Below, one piece after another: positions 8,974 to 17,087 of a DNA stretch of 39,714 nucleotides. This DNA comes from a virus. A program made the translations under genes and the position numbers. The number at the start of each line of letters is the position of its first letter. Position 1 is the stretch's first letter. The stretch is from positions 1 through 39,714 of IMG/VR virus record IMGVR_UViG_3300043435_001314. The stretch is one strand, 5' to 3'. The notes under the pieces were generated by a model. That model was not told the origin of the DNA. It was given only the letters and a program-made list of their open reading frames with translations, and made no database searches.

Positions 8974-9334
8974 ATGGATCGGTAATCGGGGTAGAGCTTA
9001 TAACCTCAAATACTGTGGGGGTATTGTTTGGATAGTTGATTTCTTTCCAGACTACGTTGCCACTCATATCTCTAACGTTAGTAACTTTCTCTCTATACGT
9101 TATTGGGTCTGGTGTTCTTATCTCAAGCATTTGCTCATTCATATATTTGTTGTTAAATGTTTGTCTGTCTCCGCCTCTGCCTGTACCAGAATTTGAAATA
9201 ATTCCTTTTGCAGAACATGGAACAGACCTAGTAAATATCCACTCTTTTTTAATAGCACCAGTATTTTCATCCTGAGTGTCTAATTGAAGGTAGATATCTA
9301 GCTTCATTGGCATTAATGAAGTTGCCAGACTCAT
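8909..9334 (-). CDS. Head closure / stopper protein
   Basis: 141 aa, beginning immediately after the stop of the head-tail adaptor gene (TAA then ATG with no gap), so translation is probably coupled. Predicted mostly beta: MKLDIYLQLDTQDENTGAIK, then strands with QMLEIRTPDPITYREKVTNV and TVFEVISSTPITDPFGNVL. This fits the small beta-barrel head-tail stopper family (SPP1 gp16-like) that closes the connector after packaging. The order adaptor, stopper, gp10-like, terminator, tube matches many siphoviruses. Identification relies on size, fold character and order. Confidence 0.7.
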   Translation of the reverse strand: MSLATSLMPMKLDIYLQLDTQDENTGAIKKEWIFTRSVPCSAKGIISNSGTGRGGDRQTFNNKYMNEQMLEIRTPDPITYREKVTNVRDMSGNVVWKEINYPNNTPTVFEVISSTPITDPFGNVLAYNSIAKRSENQEIGF

Positions 9335-10294
9335 TTAGATTATAACCATACCGTTTGTGACATATGGTGCAAGCAGCTGATCTGCATATAAACTTCCAGT
9401 GCCCTTGTGTGCGGTATCTAAAAATTCAAACTTCCAATCAAAAGTGCTTATATTTTTTACGTACTTGTCTTTCCAAGCACGATCTTTTTCAAAGTATTGT
9501 TGCATTAATGCTAGGCAAGCTTCTGATACATTGTCTGGGACACGCTTCCATCCATACCAACCTTGAACATCGTACTGGTATCCTTTTTTAAATGATCCAG
9601 AGTATCCTTGGTCATTAATTGATGGAGGTATAAGTCCATTGGCTGTATACACAATGTTGTCCATTAAGTTCTGCTTGTTTGCTGCAATTGCATATTGTGA
9701 TTCTGTTATTAGATGCGTAGAATAAAATGGTCCTGGGAGCGGTACGCCTTCTTCTTTAATAAAATCAATTTGCAATATTCTTGTCTTTAACGGAAGCACG
9801 TCTGTGCCACTGCCGTACTGAGTCTCCGTCATATATTTTTCTGAAAAGAATTGATTTGTATAGGCATCAATTAATTTTCTTGCGTATCGTTCTGCAATTT
9901 TTAATTCATTATAAGACCTATAGTTTGGGTCAGATACGTCTGTTCCAATATTTAGTCTATCAAGTGATTCAGAAATGCTAACATACGGCCTGACAACATC
10001 TACTATTTGTTTGTGTGTTGTTGGGATTCCGTTTACAGAATAGCTCCAGGTAATCTCTAGCGTAGGCTCATTAAAGTTAGATGCCGCTTGTGGAATTATA
10101 ATTTCGTAAGTCCCAAAGTCTGAATCTAACTTTGTTGCAGTGTAGGAAGCTGATGGCAAACCGCCAAACGGTGCTCCGTCTGGGTTGGATCTTTTAGTTA
10201 ACGCAGTTACTGTGCCGTCTGCGTCTGTTATTTCACCTGCCCAGTAAATTTTAGTTATTACTTTTGAGGCTTGATCTTTATATATTTCTGCCAT
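9335..10294 (-). CDS. Head-tail adaptor (connector) protein
   Basis: 319 aa. The first 100 residues are beta-rich (ITKIYWAGEITDADGTVTAL, LEITWSYSVNGIPTTHKQIV) like an Ig-type domain. Residues about 120-165 are helical (RSYNELKIAERYARKLIDAY), as in gp6-type adaptors that dock on the portal, and the remainder is beta-rich with a tryptophan-rich part near residue 245 (GWYGWKRVP) and a C-terminal helix. It lies between a small SAP-like head protein and the head closure gene. Compact adaptors are around 100-150 aa, so the Ig-like N-domain is an extension that might be exposed on the neck (inference). The ribosome site is weak. Confidence 0.65.
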   Translation of the reverse strand: MAEIYKDQASKVITKIYWAGEITDADGTVTALTKRSNPDGAPFGGLPSASYTATKLDSDFGTYEIIIPQAASNFNEPTLEITWSYSVNGIPTTHKQIVDVVRPYVSISESLDRLNIGTDVSDPNYRSYNELKIAERYARKLIDAYTNQFFSEKYMTETQYGSGTDVLPLKTRILQIDFIKEEGVPLPGPFYSTHLITESQYAIAANKQNLMDNIVYTANGLIPPSINDQGYSGSFKKGYQYDVQGWYGWKRVPDNVSEACLALMQQYFEKDRAWKDKYVKNISTFDWKFEFLDTAHKGTGSLYADQLLAPYVTNGMVII

Positions 10295-10310
10295 TAACTT
10301 ATGTTAACGT

Positions 10311-10703
10311 TTAGTTGTAGAAGTCTTGAACTTCCTTTGGTGTCGCTAAACGAAAACCCTCCTCTGTATCAAAGATTTTTTGAGCATCATCTTCAGACAT
10401 TGCTATAAAAGGATGATCTTTTGTAAAGGTATATCCGTGGATATCGTATCTGTGATTATCTCTTGTCATTCTTACAAGCAGGGTATCTTCTGGTTGCGCT
10501 TTTGGATCAAACTTTGGAAGAATTTCAATTTCTTCTGTGTCTCTTTCAATTGCCTCTACCGTACTTTGATATACACTCCAGGTAACGCCTTCTTCTGCTA
10601 GAGCTGCAATAATGTCTTTTTTATTCTTTAGGCCTTCTGTATCAACTGCAAAATCTGTTGCAATTACTTTTAATTCAGCCACCTTTAATGTGTCAAACGA
10701 CAT
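10311..10703 (-). CDS. Small head protein with N-terminal SAP/HeH-like domain
   Basis: 130 aa, ATG at 10703 with AAGGAG upstream. The first 35 residues (TLKVAELKVIATDFAVDTEG, then a KKDIIAALAEEG helix) match the helix-extension-helix pattern of SAP/HeH/Rho-N-type modules, which bind nucleic acid in other proteins and occur in small head genes just downstream of capsid genes in many phages. The rest is acidic, with a beta-rich end (TLLVRMTRDNHRYDIHGYTF). It is the first gene after the capsid terminator and seems to have its own promoter. It might be a head-tail connector component or a minor capsid decoration; sequence alone does not decide. Confidence 0.6.
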   Translation of the reverse strand: MSFDTLKVAELKVIATDFAVDTEGLKNKKDIIAALAEEGVTWSVYQSTVEAIERDTEEIEILPKFDPKAQPEDTLLVRMTRDNHRYDIHGYTFTKDHPFIAMSEDDAQKIFDTEEGFRLATPKEVQDFYN

Positions 10704-10733
10704 ATTTTATTTCTCCTTTTTCTAGGTCCTTTA

Positions 10734-10762
10734 ATTATAGCATTGTTAAATTTAAATGAAAA
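10734..10762 (-). promoter_or_regulatory. Promoter between capsid terminator and neck genes
   Basis: TTTTCA (-35, 10762-10757), a 17-base spacer and perfect extended -10 TGCTATAAT (TATAAT at 10739-10734). The -35 is formed by the T-tract of the capsid terminator, so one transcript should end where the next begins. It lies 31 bases upstream of the 130-aa gene. Confidence 0.65.
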
Positions 10763-10784
10763 GCCCCCAAAATTAATTGGGGGC
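10758..10784 (-). terminator. Rho-independent terminator after capsid gene
   Basis: Perfect 8-bp stem GCCCCCAA/TTGGGGGC (10763-10770 with 10777-10784) around AATTAA, followed on the minus strand by TTTTC. It lies 26 bases after the capsid stop. Its stem is nearly the same as the one after the major tail gene. Confidence 0.87.
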
Positions 10785-10810
10785 CTTTCTGTAGTCTAAT
10801 TCTTAATTAA

Positions 10811-11860
10811 TTAAGAAGCAACCTTAACGTTCTTTACAACGACCCAAGCGTCTGCCTGCTCGATTTGAACGCCAACACGAGTATACATTGTGTACTCGAT
10901 TGTGTCCTTGCGTGGCTGGAAGAAGCGGTAAACAGTTACATCACGCTTGATACCAATAACTACGTTATTTGGGAATGTCAAGTGGACGTCTCCGTGTGAA
11001 CCTGACGGGCTTGCGTATGTACCTGTCTGTGTCTCAGGAAGCAATGGAACTTCAACGATTGGAATACCAAATGCGTATGGAGCTACATATCCTGCTGGAC
11101 CTCCAAGAACAGGAACATCACCACGGATAATGCCAGAGGCAATATCTTGTGGAGTAACGTTCTGAATGTTCTGTGAGTTAGAGAACAAGTAATCTTGGAT
11201 CAAGTTTGATCCAGAAAGGAAGCGAAGGTCTGTACGACGTTGCTTGTACTTACGTGGCATTGCCTTAAGAGCCTTGTTGAAGATCTCACGGGAAATTCCC
11301 GCACCTGCTGCATCGACTACACGACCGTGTGTCTTTGCCTTCTTAACTGCACCGTCAAATGACTTGTACAGAGCATCGGCTGAAAGTGATGTGTCACCGT
11401 TAAGAATAAGATCTTCGATGTCATTTCCAGCTTGTGTTGCCATCATACGTGCAATATGATCTTCAAGATCTGCACCTTCGATGTTGTCTTCTAGAGACTC
11501 AGTTGAAAGTTCCCAGTCCATGCGGAGCTTCTTTGTTGTGAGAGAGATCTTTGAGAATGTTACACCCTGGTTTACAGCTGTGTTTTCTCCTTCGGATGCA
11601 AGCTTTACAAGCTTTTCTCCTACTGACATGCGATCAATTTCTGTTGTGTCAGATTTCATACGAACCGTACGTGCAACCTTACCAATTACGGTAGCATCGA
11701 ACATATAGTCCAAGAATCTTGCTGATTGTTCTGGGTTTAGAAGTCCACCGTTGCCATTTTCTGAAGCAACATGAACGCCTGAACCACCTGTTGAAGAACC
11801 GAACCCAGTTGATACTGTTGTACCAGCTGCTGCGGCCTTTTCTAATAATTCATTACTCAT
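10811..11860 (-). CDS. Major capsid protein (HK97-type fold)
   Basis: 349 aa, ATG at 11860 with AGGTGA upstream. After a Gly/Ser-rich N-terminus come LLNPEQSARFLDYMFDATVI, TVRMKSDTTEIDRMSVGEKL and LTTKKLRMDWELSTESLEDN, typical of HK97-fold capsids of the P22/XkdG-like sort: N-arm, E-loop region, then a spine helix (LEDHIARMMATQAGNDIEDL). The C-terminal region has VHLTFPNNVVIGIKRDVTVY and a final beta strand. It follows a protease/scaffold gene and is ended by a strong terminator. The gene is visibly richer in GC-ending codons (for example ACC, TTC, CGT) than the fibre genes, consistent with selection for high expression. Confidence 0.92.
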   Translation of the reverse strand: MSNELLEKAAAAGTTVSTGFGSSTGGSGVHVASENGNGGLLNPEQSARFLDYMFDATVIGKVARTVRMKSDTTEIDRMSVGEKLVKLASEGENTAVNQGVTFSKISLTTKKLRMDWELSTESLEDNIEGADLEDHIARMMATQAGNDIEDLILNGDTSLSADALYKSFDGAVKKAKTHGRVVDAAGAGISREIFNKALKAMPRKYKQRRTDLRFLSGSNLIQDYLFSNSQNIQNVTPQDIASGIIRGDVPVLGGPAGYVAPYAFGIPIVEVPLLPETQTGTYASPSGSHGDVHLTFPNNVVIGIKRDVTVYRFFQPRKDTIEYTMYTRVGVQIEQADAWVVVKNVKVAS

Positions 11861-11881
11861 TTTTATTTCACCTACCTTATT

Positions 11882-12448
11882 TTAGTTAAAGATTTCATTT
11901 ACGGAACCGAGGAAAGCTCCTGACCATTTTGATTTGGATTTGGTAAACACCTCAGACCCGCCAAGGTCAGAGGACTTCTTAATTGCGGTATCGCCTTCTA
12001 CGGCATCAACCTGCTTTTGAACACCATCAATGGTGCCCTTTATCTCTGTCACAGCAGCACTAAGTGCGCTGTGCTTTTCTGCCAACTCAGAAATTCTATC
12101 GTCGACGCTCTTGCTGAAAGCTTCTACAGATGTTTTAATTTCTGTAACTTGTGCAGCATTTGCTTCTGTAGCTTTTGTGAGTGTCTCTGCGAAAAAGCCT
12201 TTTAGATCGCCTAACATTTTTGCAAAATCAGGTTCATCAACCATAACTTCTACTGTATCGGCTGCTTTTTCAACGTTGTCGGCAGAGGCTTCTTCAGTTG
12301 CAACTTCTGCAACCTCGGATGATTTGTCAAAAAGATCGACATTTGCTTCATCTGCTGCTGGAGCTTCTACGGCTACGGCTTCAGTTGATTCGATTGTTGC
12401 TTCTGCTGTTAAAGCTTTTTCAACATTATCAATGTTTGTATCTGACAT
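11882..12448 (-). CDS. Nested scaffold protein, in-frame internal start
   Basis: 188 aa, the C-terminal part of the protease gene read from an internal ATG at 12448. GAAGGAGGTAATAAA directly precedes this ATG: a perfect Shine-Dalgarno core at ideal spacing, much better than the site of the full-length gene. The product is acidic and Ala/Glu/Val-rich, with long predicted helices (ETLTKATEANAAQVTEIKTS, SVDDRISELAEKHSALSAAV) and a basic C-terminus ending KWSGAFLGSVNEIFN, all usual in scaffold proteins, which contact the capsid through a basic C-terminal end. This parallels lambda C/Nu3. It is a prediction; a protein of this size has not been shown. Confidence 0.72.
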   Translation of the reverse strand: MSDTNIDNVEKALTAEATIESTEAVAVEAPAADEANVDLFDKSSEVAEVATEEASADNVEKAADTVEVMVDEPDFAKMLGDLKGFFAETLTKATEANAAQVTEIKTSVEAFSKSVDDRISELAEKHSALSAAVTEIKGTIDGVQKQVDAVEGDTAIKKSSDLGGSEVFTKSKSKWSGAFLGSVNEIFN

Positions 12449-13234
12449 TTTATTACCTCCTTCTACGTTTGCCTGTTTTGCTAATTGTGTTTCAGGCAAC
12501 GGTAATCTTGACTTCTTGAATGAAGCAAGAATCTTATCTATCTCTTTTGACTTATTGATATCTGAACTTTCTACCCAACCGATTAGCGCAGCTGGTTTTC
12601 CAGATATAGGTGAATCAAAAGTTTTTTCTGTGGACATAAACACTGAGTCGCTGTCTTCGCAATAAAAAATATTTTCTGTTACTACATTTGCAGCAAGGCC
12701 TTTGTAAATCATCTGTCCGTTAACCTTTTCGATTGACAAAATATTACATAGCTCGTTTGCTGGTGAGTCAACAATTGAAAGCTCAACTAGATCATAATCC
12801 TTGATAAATCTAACTGCTTCTCCTGTTGCCTTGTTAACTTCGTTGTCTGACTCTTTAATCTTTCCGCCGATTGAAAAACCAGAAAGAGTGCCATCAAGAA
12901 CTTTTTCCCAAGTATCTTGTGCACCCTTTGAAATGTATGAAGTTACATAAACGCCATTGTAAAAAGTTTGAGACTTTTGATCGTAGTAGGTTTCTGGTTT
13001 GAATGAAACAACTTTACCTACTGCATTCGACTGATGCATCTCACGGAGATTTCCTCTGAAGTTTTCAAAAGCTTTTACGCTTGCCTCTGCTGTGACTACA
13101 TCGCCTGTCTGGTCAACATTGTCTAATGTTGCAAAACCAGATACAGTTCTATTTTCTCGATTGACCTTAGTAAACGGAATCGACAAATGTAGATTTTCGC
13201 CATTACTAGACCAATGGCCTTTTTCAATGTTCAT
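11882..13234 (-). CDS. Prohead protease (XkdF-like) fused to scaffold domain
   Basis: 450 aa. Residues about 15-170 match the XkdF-type putative phage serine protease: SGFATLDNVDQTGDVVTAEA, LREMHQSNAVGKVVSF (His67), GTLSGFSIGGKI (Ser118/Ser121) and YDLVELSIVDSPANELC. His67 and a serine of the LSGFS motif are the expected catalytic residues. About residues 170-262 are a linker, and residues 263-450 are an acidic, helical scaffold-like region that can probably also be made alone. In this family the protease trims scaffold and sometimes capsid N-termini during maturation. The gene lies between portal and capsid. Its own ribosome site (TTAAG...ATG) is weak, consistent with fewer protease than scaffold copies. 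Confidence 0.88.
   Translation of the reverse strand: MNIEKGHWSSNGENLHLSIPFTKVNRENRTVSGFATLDNVDQTGDVVTAEASVKAFENFRGNLREMHQSNAVGKVVSFKPETYYDQKSQTFYNGVYVTSYISKGAQDTWEKVLDGTLSGFSIGGKIKESDNEVNKATGEAVRFIKDYDLVELSIVDSPANELCNILSIEKVNGQMIYKGLAANVVTENIFYCEDSDSVFMSTEKTFDSPISGKPAALIGWVESSDINKSKEIDKILASFKKSRLPLPETQLAKQANVEGGNKMSDTNIDNVEKALTAEATIESTEAVAVEAPAADEANVDLFDKSSEVAEVATEEASADNVEKAADTVEVMVDEPDFAKMLGDLKGFFAETLTKATEANAAQVTEIKTSVEAFSKSVDDRISELAEKHSALSAAVTEIKGTIDGVQKQVDAVEGDTAIKKSSDLGGSEVFTKSKSKWSGAFLGSVNEIFN
12456..12461 (-). promoter_or_regulatory. Internal Shine-Dalgarno for nested scaffold
   Basis: AGGAGG on the minus strand, seven bases before an in-frame ATG (12448) inside the protease gene. The site codes Glu-Gly-Gly in the full-length protein (VEGGNKM). 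It is among the best ribosome sites in the window. Confidence 0.78.
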
Positions 13235-13287
13235 ATGCTTAATTTTAGTGGTTTATCTACTATAACGCAAATAACAGTTGATTAAAC

Positions 13288-14877
13288 TTATTTGACTTTT
13301 GGACCATCGCCCTTGGGGTTTCTGGCCTCTCCGCTTTTATCTGGGGCATTGGCTGATCTTTGTTGATCTCGCTTTTTATTTCCAGTGGATTTTGCTTTCT
13401 GGTCAGCCACCTGCTGTGGCTTTAAATCTACCATTTCGTCCCCGCCGTCAACCGTTGTCATATTCTTTCTAATACGAACTTCGTTTGGAGTTATTACCTG
13501 CATTCTTAAATAAATTTCATCAATACGGCTTTGGGTCTCTTCATCAGTAAGACTGAGCTCGTTGAATTTTAATTGTACGACATCTGTCTTTTCTGCAATT
13601 AAATAATTTAATTTCTTTTCAAGTCTATCCTGTGAAGGTCTACAAACCTGTTCTTTAAATGTCTTGTCCGCATCTCTGGCAGCTGCTAGGTTAATCCCCT
13701 CTGGGATACCTATCTTGCTAATTGGAACACGGTGAGCCAAAAGAATTTCATCTCTATTAGACTTACGATAAATATTAAATGAAGACTCTTGCTCTCCTGC
13801 TTCAATTGGCTCCATCTTAAATTCTGTTTTTGAATCTGGAGTATCCGCTGGAAGTGGGATATAAAGGGATCTGTGATTCTTGCCTTTTAGTCCAACCTGG
13901 AAAAATTCAAGCAATTTTCTTTCTGACTCTGGTGAAAGCTTTGCTCCTTTTACTGTAATAATATATCTTGGGACCGCCTTGTTTTCAAAGTAGTCTAAGT
14001 TGTATCTTCCAGCAAATTCGTTTCCTGCCAGCGCTTGTTGTGCTGCAATAATATCTGGGACTCCGTAGTAGTTATTCATTGGAGTGTATTTCTTTAAATG
14101 TATAATTTCATTTGGTCGATCTTCTTGACCAGCAATTGGGCTTGGTGTTTCAAGGTCTCCAAAATTTCGGAAGTAAACCGCCTTGCCATAAAGCAATTGA
14201 ATAAATCCATCACGTAATCTGCGTACACGCATTGTCTTGGCTGGTATGTGGCCTATGTAGCCTATGTCCCCAGCAGTTGTACGTCCAATCTCTATGTAGC
14301 CGTTTCCAGTCGCCTCAAGGTCTGTGTAGGCCTTTATAAGGGTCTCTGTAAACGACTCCTCTTCGTTACAATCATCAAGCCAGCGATCTAGCTGTGTTTT
14401 AATTCTATCAATTTTTGCACGTGCTCTGTCGACCTGCTTTTGATCGGTTATGGCATCCATTGCATCTTTTGCTTTTGATGTCTCCGTAAACATATATCCT
14501 AGACCAACAATATTAGAAACCTTTGCATTAATTGCTGCGTAATTGTATGTTGAAACTTCATATATTTTTGAAAGATATTCTAAATTATAAGTTGGCTCGA
14601 CAAGGTCAAATAAAGCATATCCGCTAATTGCTTGCTGCAAAAGGTTTTGTTGTGTTCCTGCGCCGTCGACTCCTACAAAAGCCTTTGAAAAATCACGATT
14701 AATTTTGCGCTTAAAGTTTGTGCCAAGGCCTCTAAGTTTTTTAATTTCCTCTAAGCCTATTTTAAATGGGTCTTCTGACTCTTCTGCTTTTTGAAAATGA
14801 AACCAGTCAGATGTATTTGAAATGTCAATTGTATTGGAAGAGTTGTCGTCTTCTAAAACTTCTATGTTGCGTGTCAT
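13288..14877 (-). CDS. Portal protein (PBSX/XkdE-like family)
   Basis: 529 aa, ATG at 14877 overlapping the stop of the upstream 112-aa gene as ATGA. Typical portal features: SKIYEVSTYNYAAINAKVSN near residue 105, EATGNGYIEIGR, IGHIPAKTMRVRR, IIHLKKYTPMNNYYGVPDII, PRYIITVKGAKLSPESERK and the helix/loop ILLAHRVPISKIGIPEGINL. The C-terminal 40 residues are polar and Lys/Asp-rich (QQVADQKAKSTGNKKRDQQR), a usual disordered portal tail. The portal forms the dodecameric DNA gate. No terminase precedes it here, which is unusual; upstream are a small unknown gene and fibre genes. Confidence 0.93.
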   Translation of the reverse strand: MTRNIEVLEDDNSSNTIDISNTSDWFHFQKAEESEDPFKIGLEEIKKLRGLGTNFKRKINRDFSKAFVGVDGAGTQQNLLQQAISGYALFDLVEPTYNLEYLSKIYEVSTYNYAAINAKVSNIVGLGYMFTETSKAKDAMDAITDQKQVDRARAKIDRIKTQLDRWLDDCNEEESFTETLIKAYTDLEATGNGYIEIGRTTAGDIGYIGHIPAKTMRVRRLRDGFIQLLYGKAVYFRNFGDLETPSPIAGQEDRPNEIIHLKKYTPMNNYYGVPDIIAAQQALAGNEFAGRYNLDYFENKAVPRYIITVKGAKLSPESERKLLEFFQVGLKGKNHRSLYIPLPADTPDSKTEFKMEPIEAGEQESSFNIYRKSNRDEILLAHRVPISKIGIPEGINLAAARDADKTFKEQVCRPSQDRLEKKLNYLIAEKTDVVQLKFNELSLTDEETQSRIDEIYLRMQVITPNEVRIRKNMTTVDGGDEMVDLKPQQVADQKAKSTGNKKRDQQRSANAPDKSGEARNPKGDGPKVK

Positions 14878-15212
14878 TGTACTTTACCACCTCTTGATAC
14901 GGAGTCTTTATAGATTCCTATGTCGTATGGATCTGGGGGAAGTCCCCATCTAAGTCTTTGTTCTTGCTCTTCAAGCTCTTCGTCATTGATCTTTCTTCTC
15001 CCAGAAAGAAATTTAGGCTGGCCCTCATGAATACCGTATGAGCGAACTTCTCTAGCCAAAGCATCGATTCTGGATCTATTGCCTTTGATTGATGTGATCG
15101 AAAGAAAATTGCCATCATCATCCCCAATCCATCTGCCATCAGGCATTTCCCACACATAGATTCCTAGGGTTGTCTCTTCAACAATCCTGGTATTTTTATT
15201 TAAGATATCCAT
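14874..15212 (-). CDS. Unknown small protein coupled to portal
   Basis: 112 aa. ATG at 15212 is chosen over the in-frame TTG three codons upstream. The sequence has a beta-hairpin-like start (TTLGIYVWEMPDGRWIGDDD), a GNFLSITSIKGNRSRIDALA segment, then a charged end (DEELEEQEQRLRWGLPPDPY). I recognise no family. It overlaps the portal start by four bases (ATGA), so the two are translationally coupled and it probably acts in the head or in packaging. There is no Shine-Dalgarno, but an extended -10 sits so close that the message may start at or just before the ATG. Confidence 0.75.
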   Translation of the reverse strand: MDILNKNTRIVEETTLGIYVWEMPDGRWIGDDDGNFLSITSIKGNRSRIDALAREVRSYGIHEGQPKFLSGRRKINDEELEEQEQRLRWGLPPDPYDIGIYKDSVSRGGKVQ

Positions 15213-15220
15213 AGACCACA

Positions 15221-15234
15221 ATCATACCATTATA
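15221..15234 (-). promoter_or_regulatory. Candidate near-leaderless promoter for head genes
   Basis: Two overlapping -10 candidates: TATAAT (15234-15229) and extended TGGTATGAT (TATGAT at 15226-15221). With the latter, transcription would begin within a few bases of ATG at 15212. No clear -35 is seen. It sits in the only gap between the fibre genes and the head genes. Confidence 0.4.
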
Positions 15235-15274
15235 TAAGACCAAAGTCCAGATTTGTGACAAAGAAATGCAATAT

Positions 15275-17080
15275 TTAAAGGCTTATTGACAAAGACTCTA
15301 CAGAAGTCAATGTGAAGGGGGTAAAGTTATTCCCAGTTGTTGCTTCAAGGATGGTCATACTTGTGTCGTTTACTGTATTTACAATATTTCCAGTATAGAG
15401 CAGGTAATGATTTAATACTTTGGCCTCTGATAGAGCAGATTCATATATGGCCAGGTTGTTATACATATGGCCTATGCCGTATTTTGAGTCAGACTGATTT
15501 TGATTAAATTTAAGATTTGTCGCATCAGAGGTAAAGGTGATTACAATATGATGAGGTAGGCCTATTGCTAGAAAATCAAATACATTTGTAGAAGATGTCC
15601 TATTTATACCATTTACGTATATTGATGCAATTGCTGTTTTTGATATTGCTCCTAGGGATGACCATTCGTATATCTTTGAAGATGCCGAGACTAAAACATT
15701 TTCTCCAGATTCTGGTGTGAATATCATTTCTACTGATCTTACTGGAGGTATATTGTTTAATGAGAATCCATGGCCAGCATACATCCTTAATCCATTGTTT
15801 TTATTATAAGACAAAATTCTACTGTTGCTCTTAGGCAAAGCATAATCAAAGCTTGAAGATACATAATACCCAGAGTTATCTCCATAAAAGTTTTTTGAGC
15901 TATAGAACATGATTTCTAAATTTTTTAATATAGGCTGATACTTACTTGTATCGTCTGACGACATTGTAACCCTAATGTATATAACGGTTCCTATTTTATT
16001 ACTGTTTTTATTAAAGTATGGCATTGGGCTTCCATTTTTACATTCCGCCCATTCTTCTCCGCTTATTTTTACCTCTACTTTTATACCTTTTACATCATTT
16101 GACCAGTGTATTTGGCTAGTTGATATATCTAAGTAGTCTGGAACAATAAAGTAGTCCGTGAATGAATGAGTTGCGGCTACTGATATTTCTGTTTTTGGGA
16201 AATAAATATATGATCCATCATTAGACACAGATATTCCACTTCCAATAACATCAGACCAAGATTTAGAGCCTGGGTAGGAAAATTTAAATTTAGGCTTTAT
16301 CGGGAAAGAGTTCATGCTAAACATGTATCCGCCATCTGCATCAACTATTTGCGAGGAGTTGATTTCCTTTATTCCTTCAGTGTAATGCTTTTTAATTTGG
16401 CTATCTGAAAGATTAAATTTATAAAAACCAACACAATCAATTACAAATTTACCATCTGCTGAGCCTGTTTTAAAATCTATATCTGAGTTAGAAAACCTGT
16501 ATCCTTCTGTTGATACAGAATCTACTATGTAACCATTTACATAAAGAGAAATTGAGTCATTCTGATAAACACCAGCAACATACAATGACTCTGTGTTCGA
16601 AACTGTGTGCTGCACTTCTATAGAACCAATTCTAAAAACAATATTTCCATTTTCATAAAAAAGTCCTGTATTAATTGATGTGTCTGCAACTATTGTTATA
16701 TCGTTTTCAAGTGTGGGCAAAAGACACCAAGCTTCAATTGTAAATGAGTCATCGCTGTTATATTCGTTTGCAATTCCTCTTGGTGTATAGTGAACTTCTG
16801 TGTCTGAGAGTATCTGTGTCCCTCTTATCCCGCCAGAAATTAAAGGCATTAGCTCTTTGTTTGAAGTGTTTACCGCATAGCCATCATTAACATTTCCAGA
16901 ATAATCATAAACTGGAAGTCCGCTAAGGGCAGAATATGTGAGGCCACTGTCTTTTAAAGCCTGGTATGTTGCAAATTGTGAGATTATTCCAGAGTATGAT
17001 CCAACGCTTCCAGATCTAACTTCATCTAATAAATAGAACGATGTTGGATGGTCATTTAAGACTACGCTTTTATATGACAT
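15275..17080 (-). CDS. LamG/concanavalin-like virion surface protein
   Basis: 601 aa. The N-terminus (YKSVVLNDHPTSFYLLDE) and residues about 60-235 form a LamG-like jelly roll: DDSFTIEAWCLLP, LYVAGVYQNDSISLYVNGYI, VIDCVGFYKFNLSDSQIKKH. A second copy of this fold covers about residues 420-590 (RSVEMIFTPESGENVLVS, LPHHIVITFTSDATNLKF, YNNLAIYESALSEAKVLNHY). Between them lies a beta-rich linker domain. Such proteins occur as minor tail or appendage proteins in actinophages and are thought to bind glycans. It follows the S74 fibre gene by seven bases and is the last fibre-type gene before the head genes. Virion location is inferred. Confidence 0.75.
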   Translation of the reverse strand: MSYKSVVLNDHPTSFYLLDEVRSGSVGSYSGIISQFATYQALKDSGLTYSALSGLPVYDYSGNVNDGYAVNTSNKELMPLISGGIRGTQILSDTEVHYTPRGIANEYNSDDSFTIEAWCLLPTLENDITIVADTSINTGLFYENGNIVFRIGSIEVQHTVSNTESLYVAGVYQNDSISLYVNGYIVDSVSTEGYRFSNSDIDFKTGSADGKFVIDCVGFYKFNLSDSQIKKHYTEGIKEINSSQIVDADGGYMFSMNSFPIKPKFKFSYPGSKSWSDVIGSGISVSNDGSYIYFPKTEISVAATHSFTDYFIVPDYLDISTSQIHWSNDVKGIKVEVKISGEEWAECKNGSPMPYFNKNSNKIGTVIYIRVTMSSDDTSKYQPILKNLEIMFYSSKNFYGDNSGYYVSSSFDYALPKSNSRILSYNKNNGLRMYAGHGFSLNNIPPVRSVEMIFTPESGENVLVSASSKIYEWSSLGAISKTAIASIYVNGINRTSSTNVFDFLAIGLPHHIVITFTSDATNLKFNQNQSDSKYGIGHMYNNLAIYESALSEAKVLNHYLLYTGNIVNTVNDTSMTILEATTGNNFTPFTLTSVESLSISL

Positions 17081-17087
17081 CCAAGAC

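Noticed and set aside
12030-12665. 211-codon open frame on the plus strand
   Set aside because: Antisense to the scaffold part of the protease gene; composition reflects that gene.
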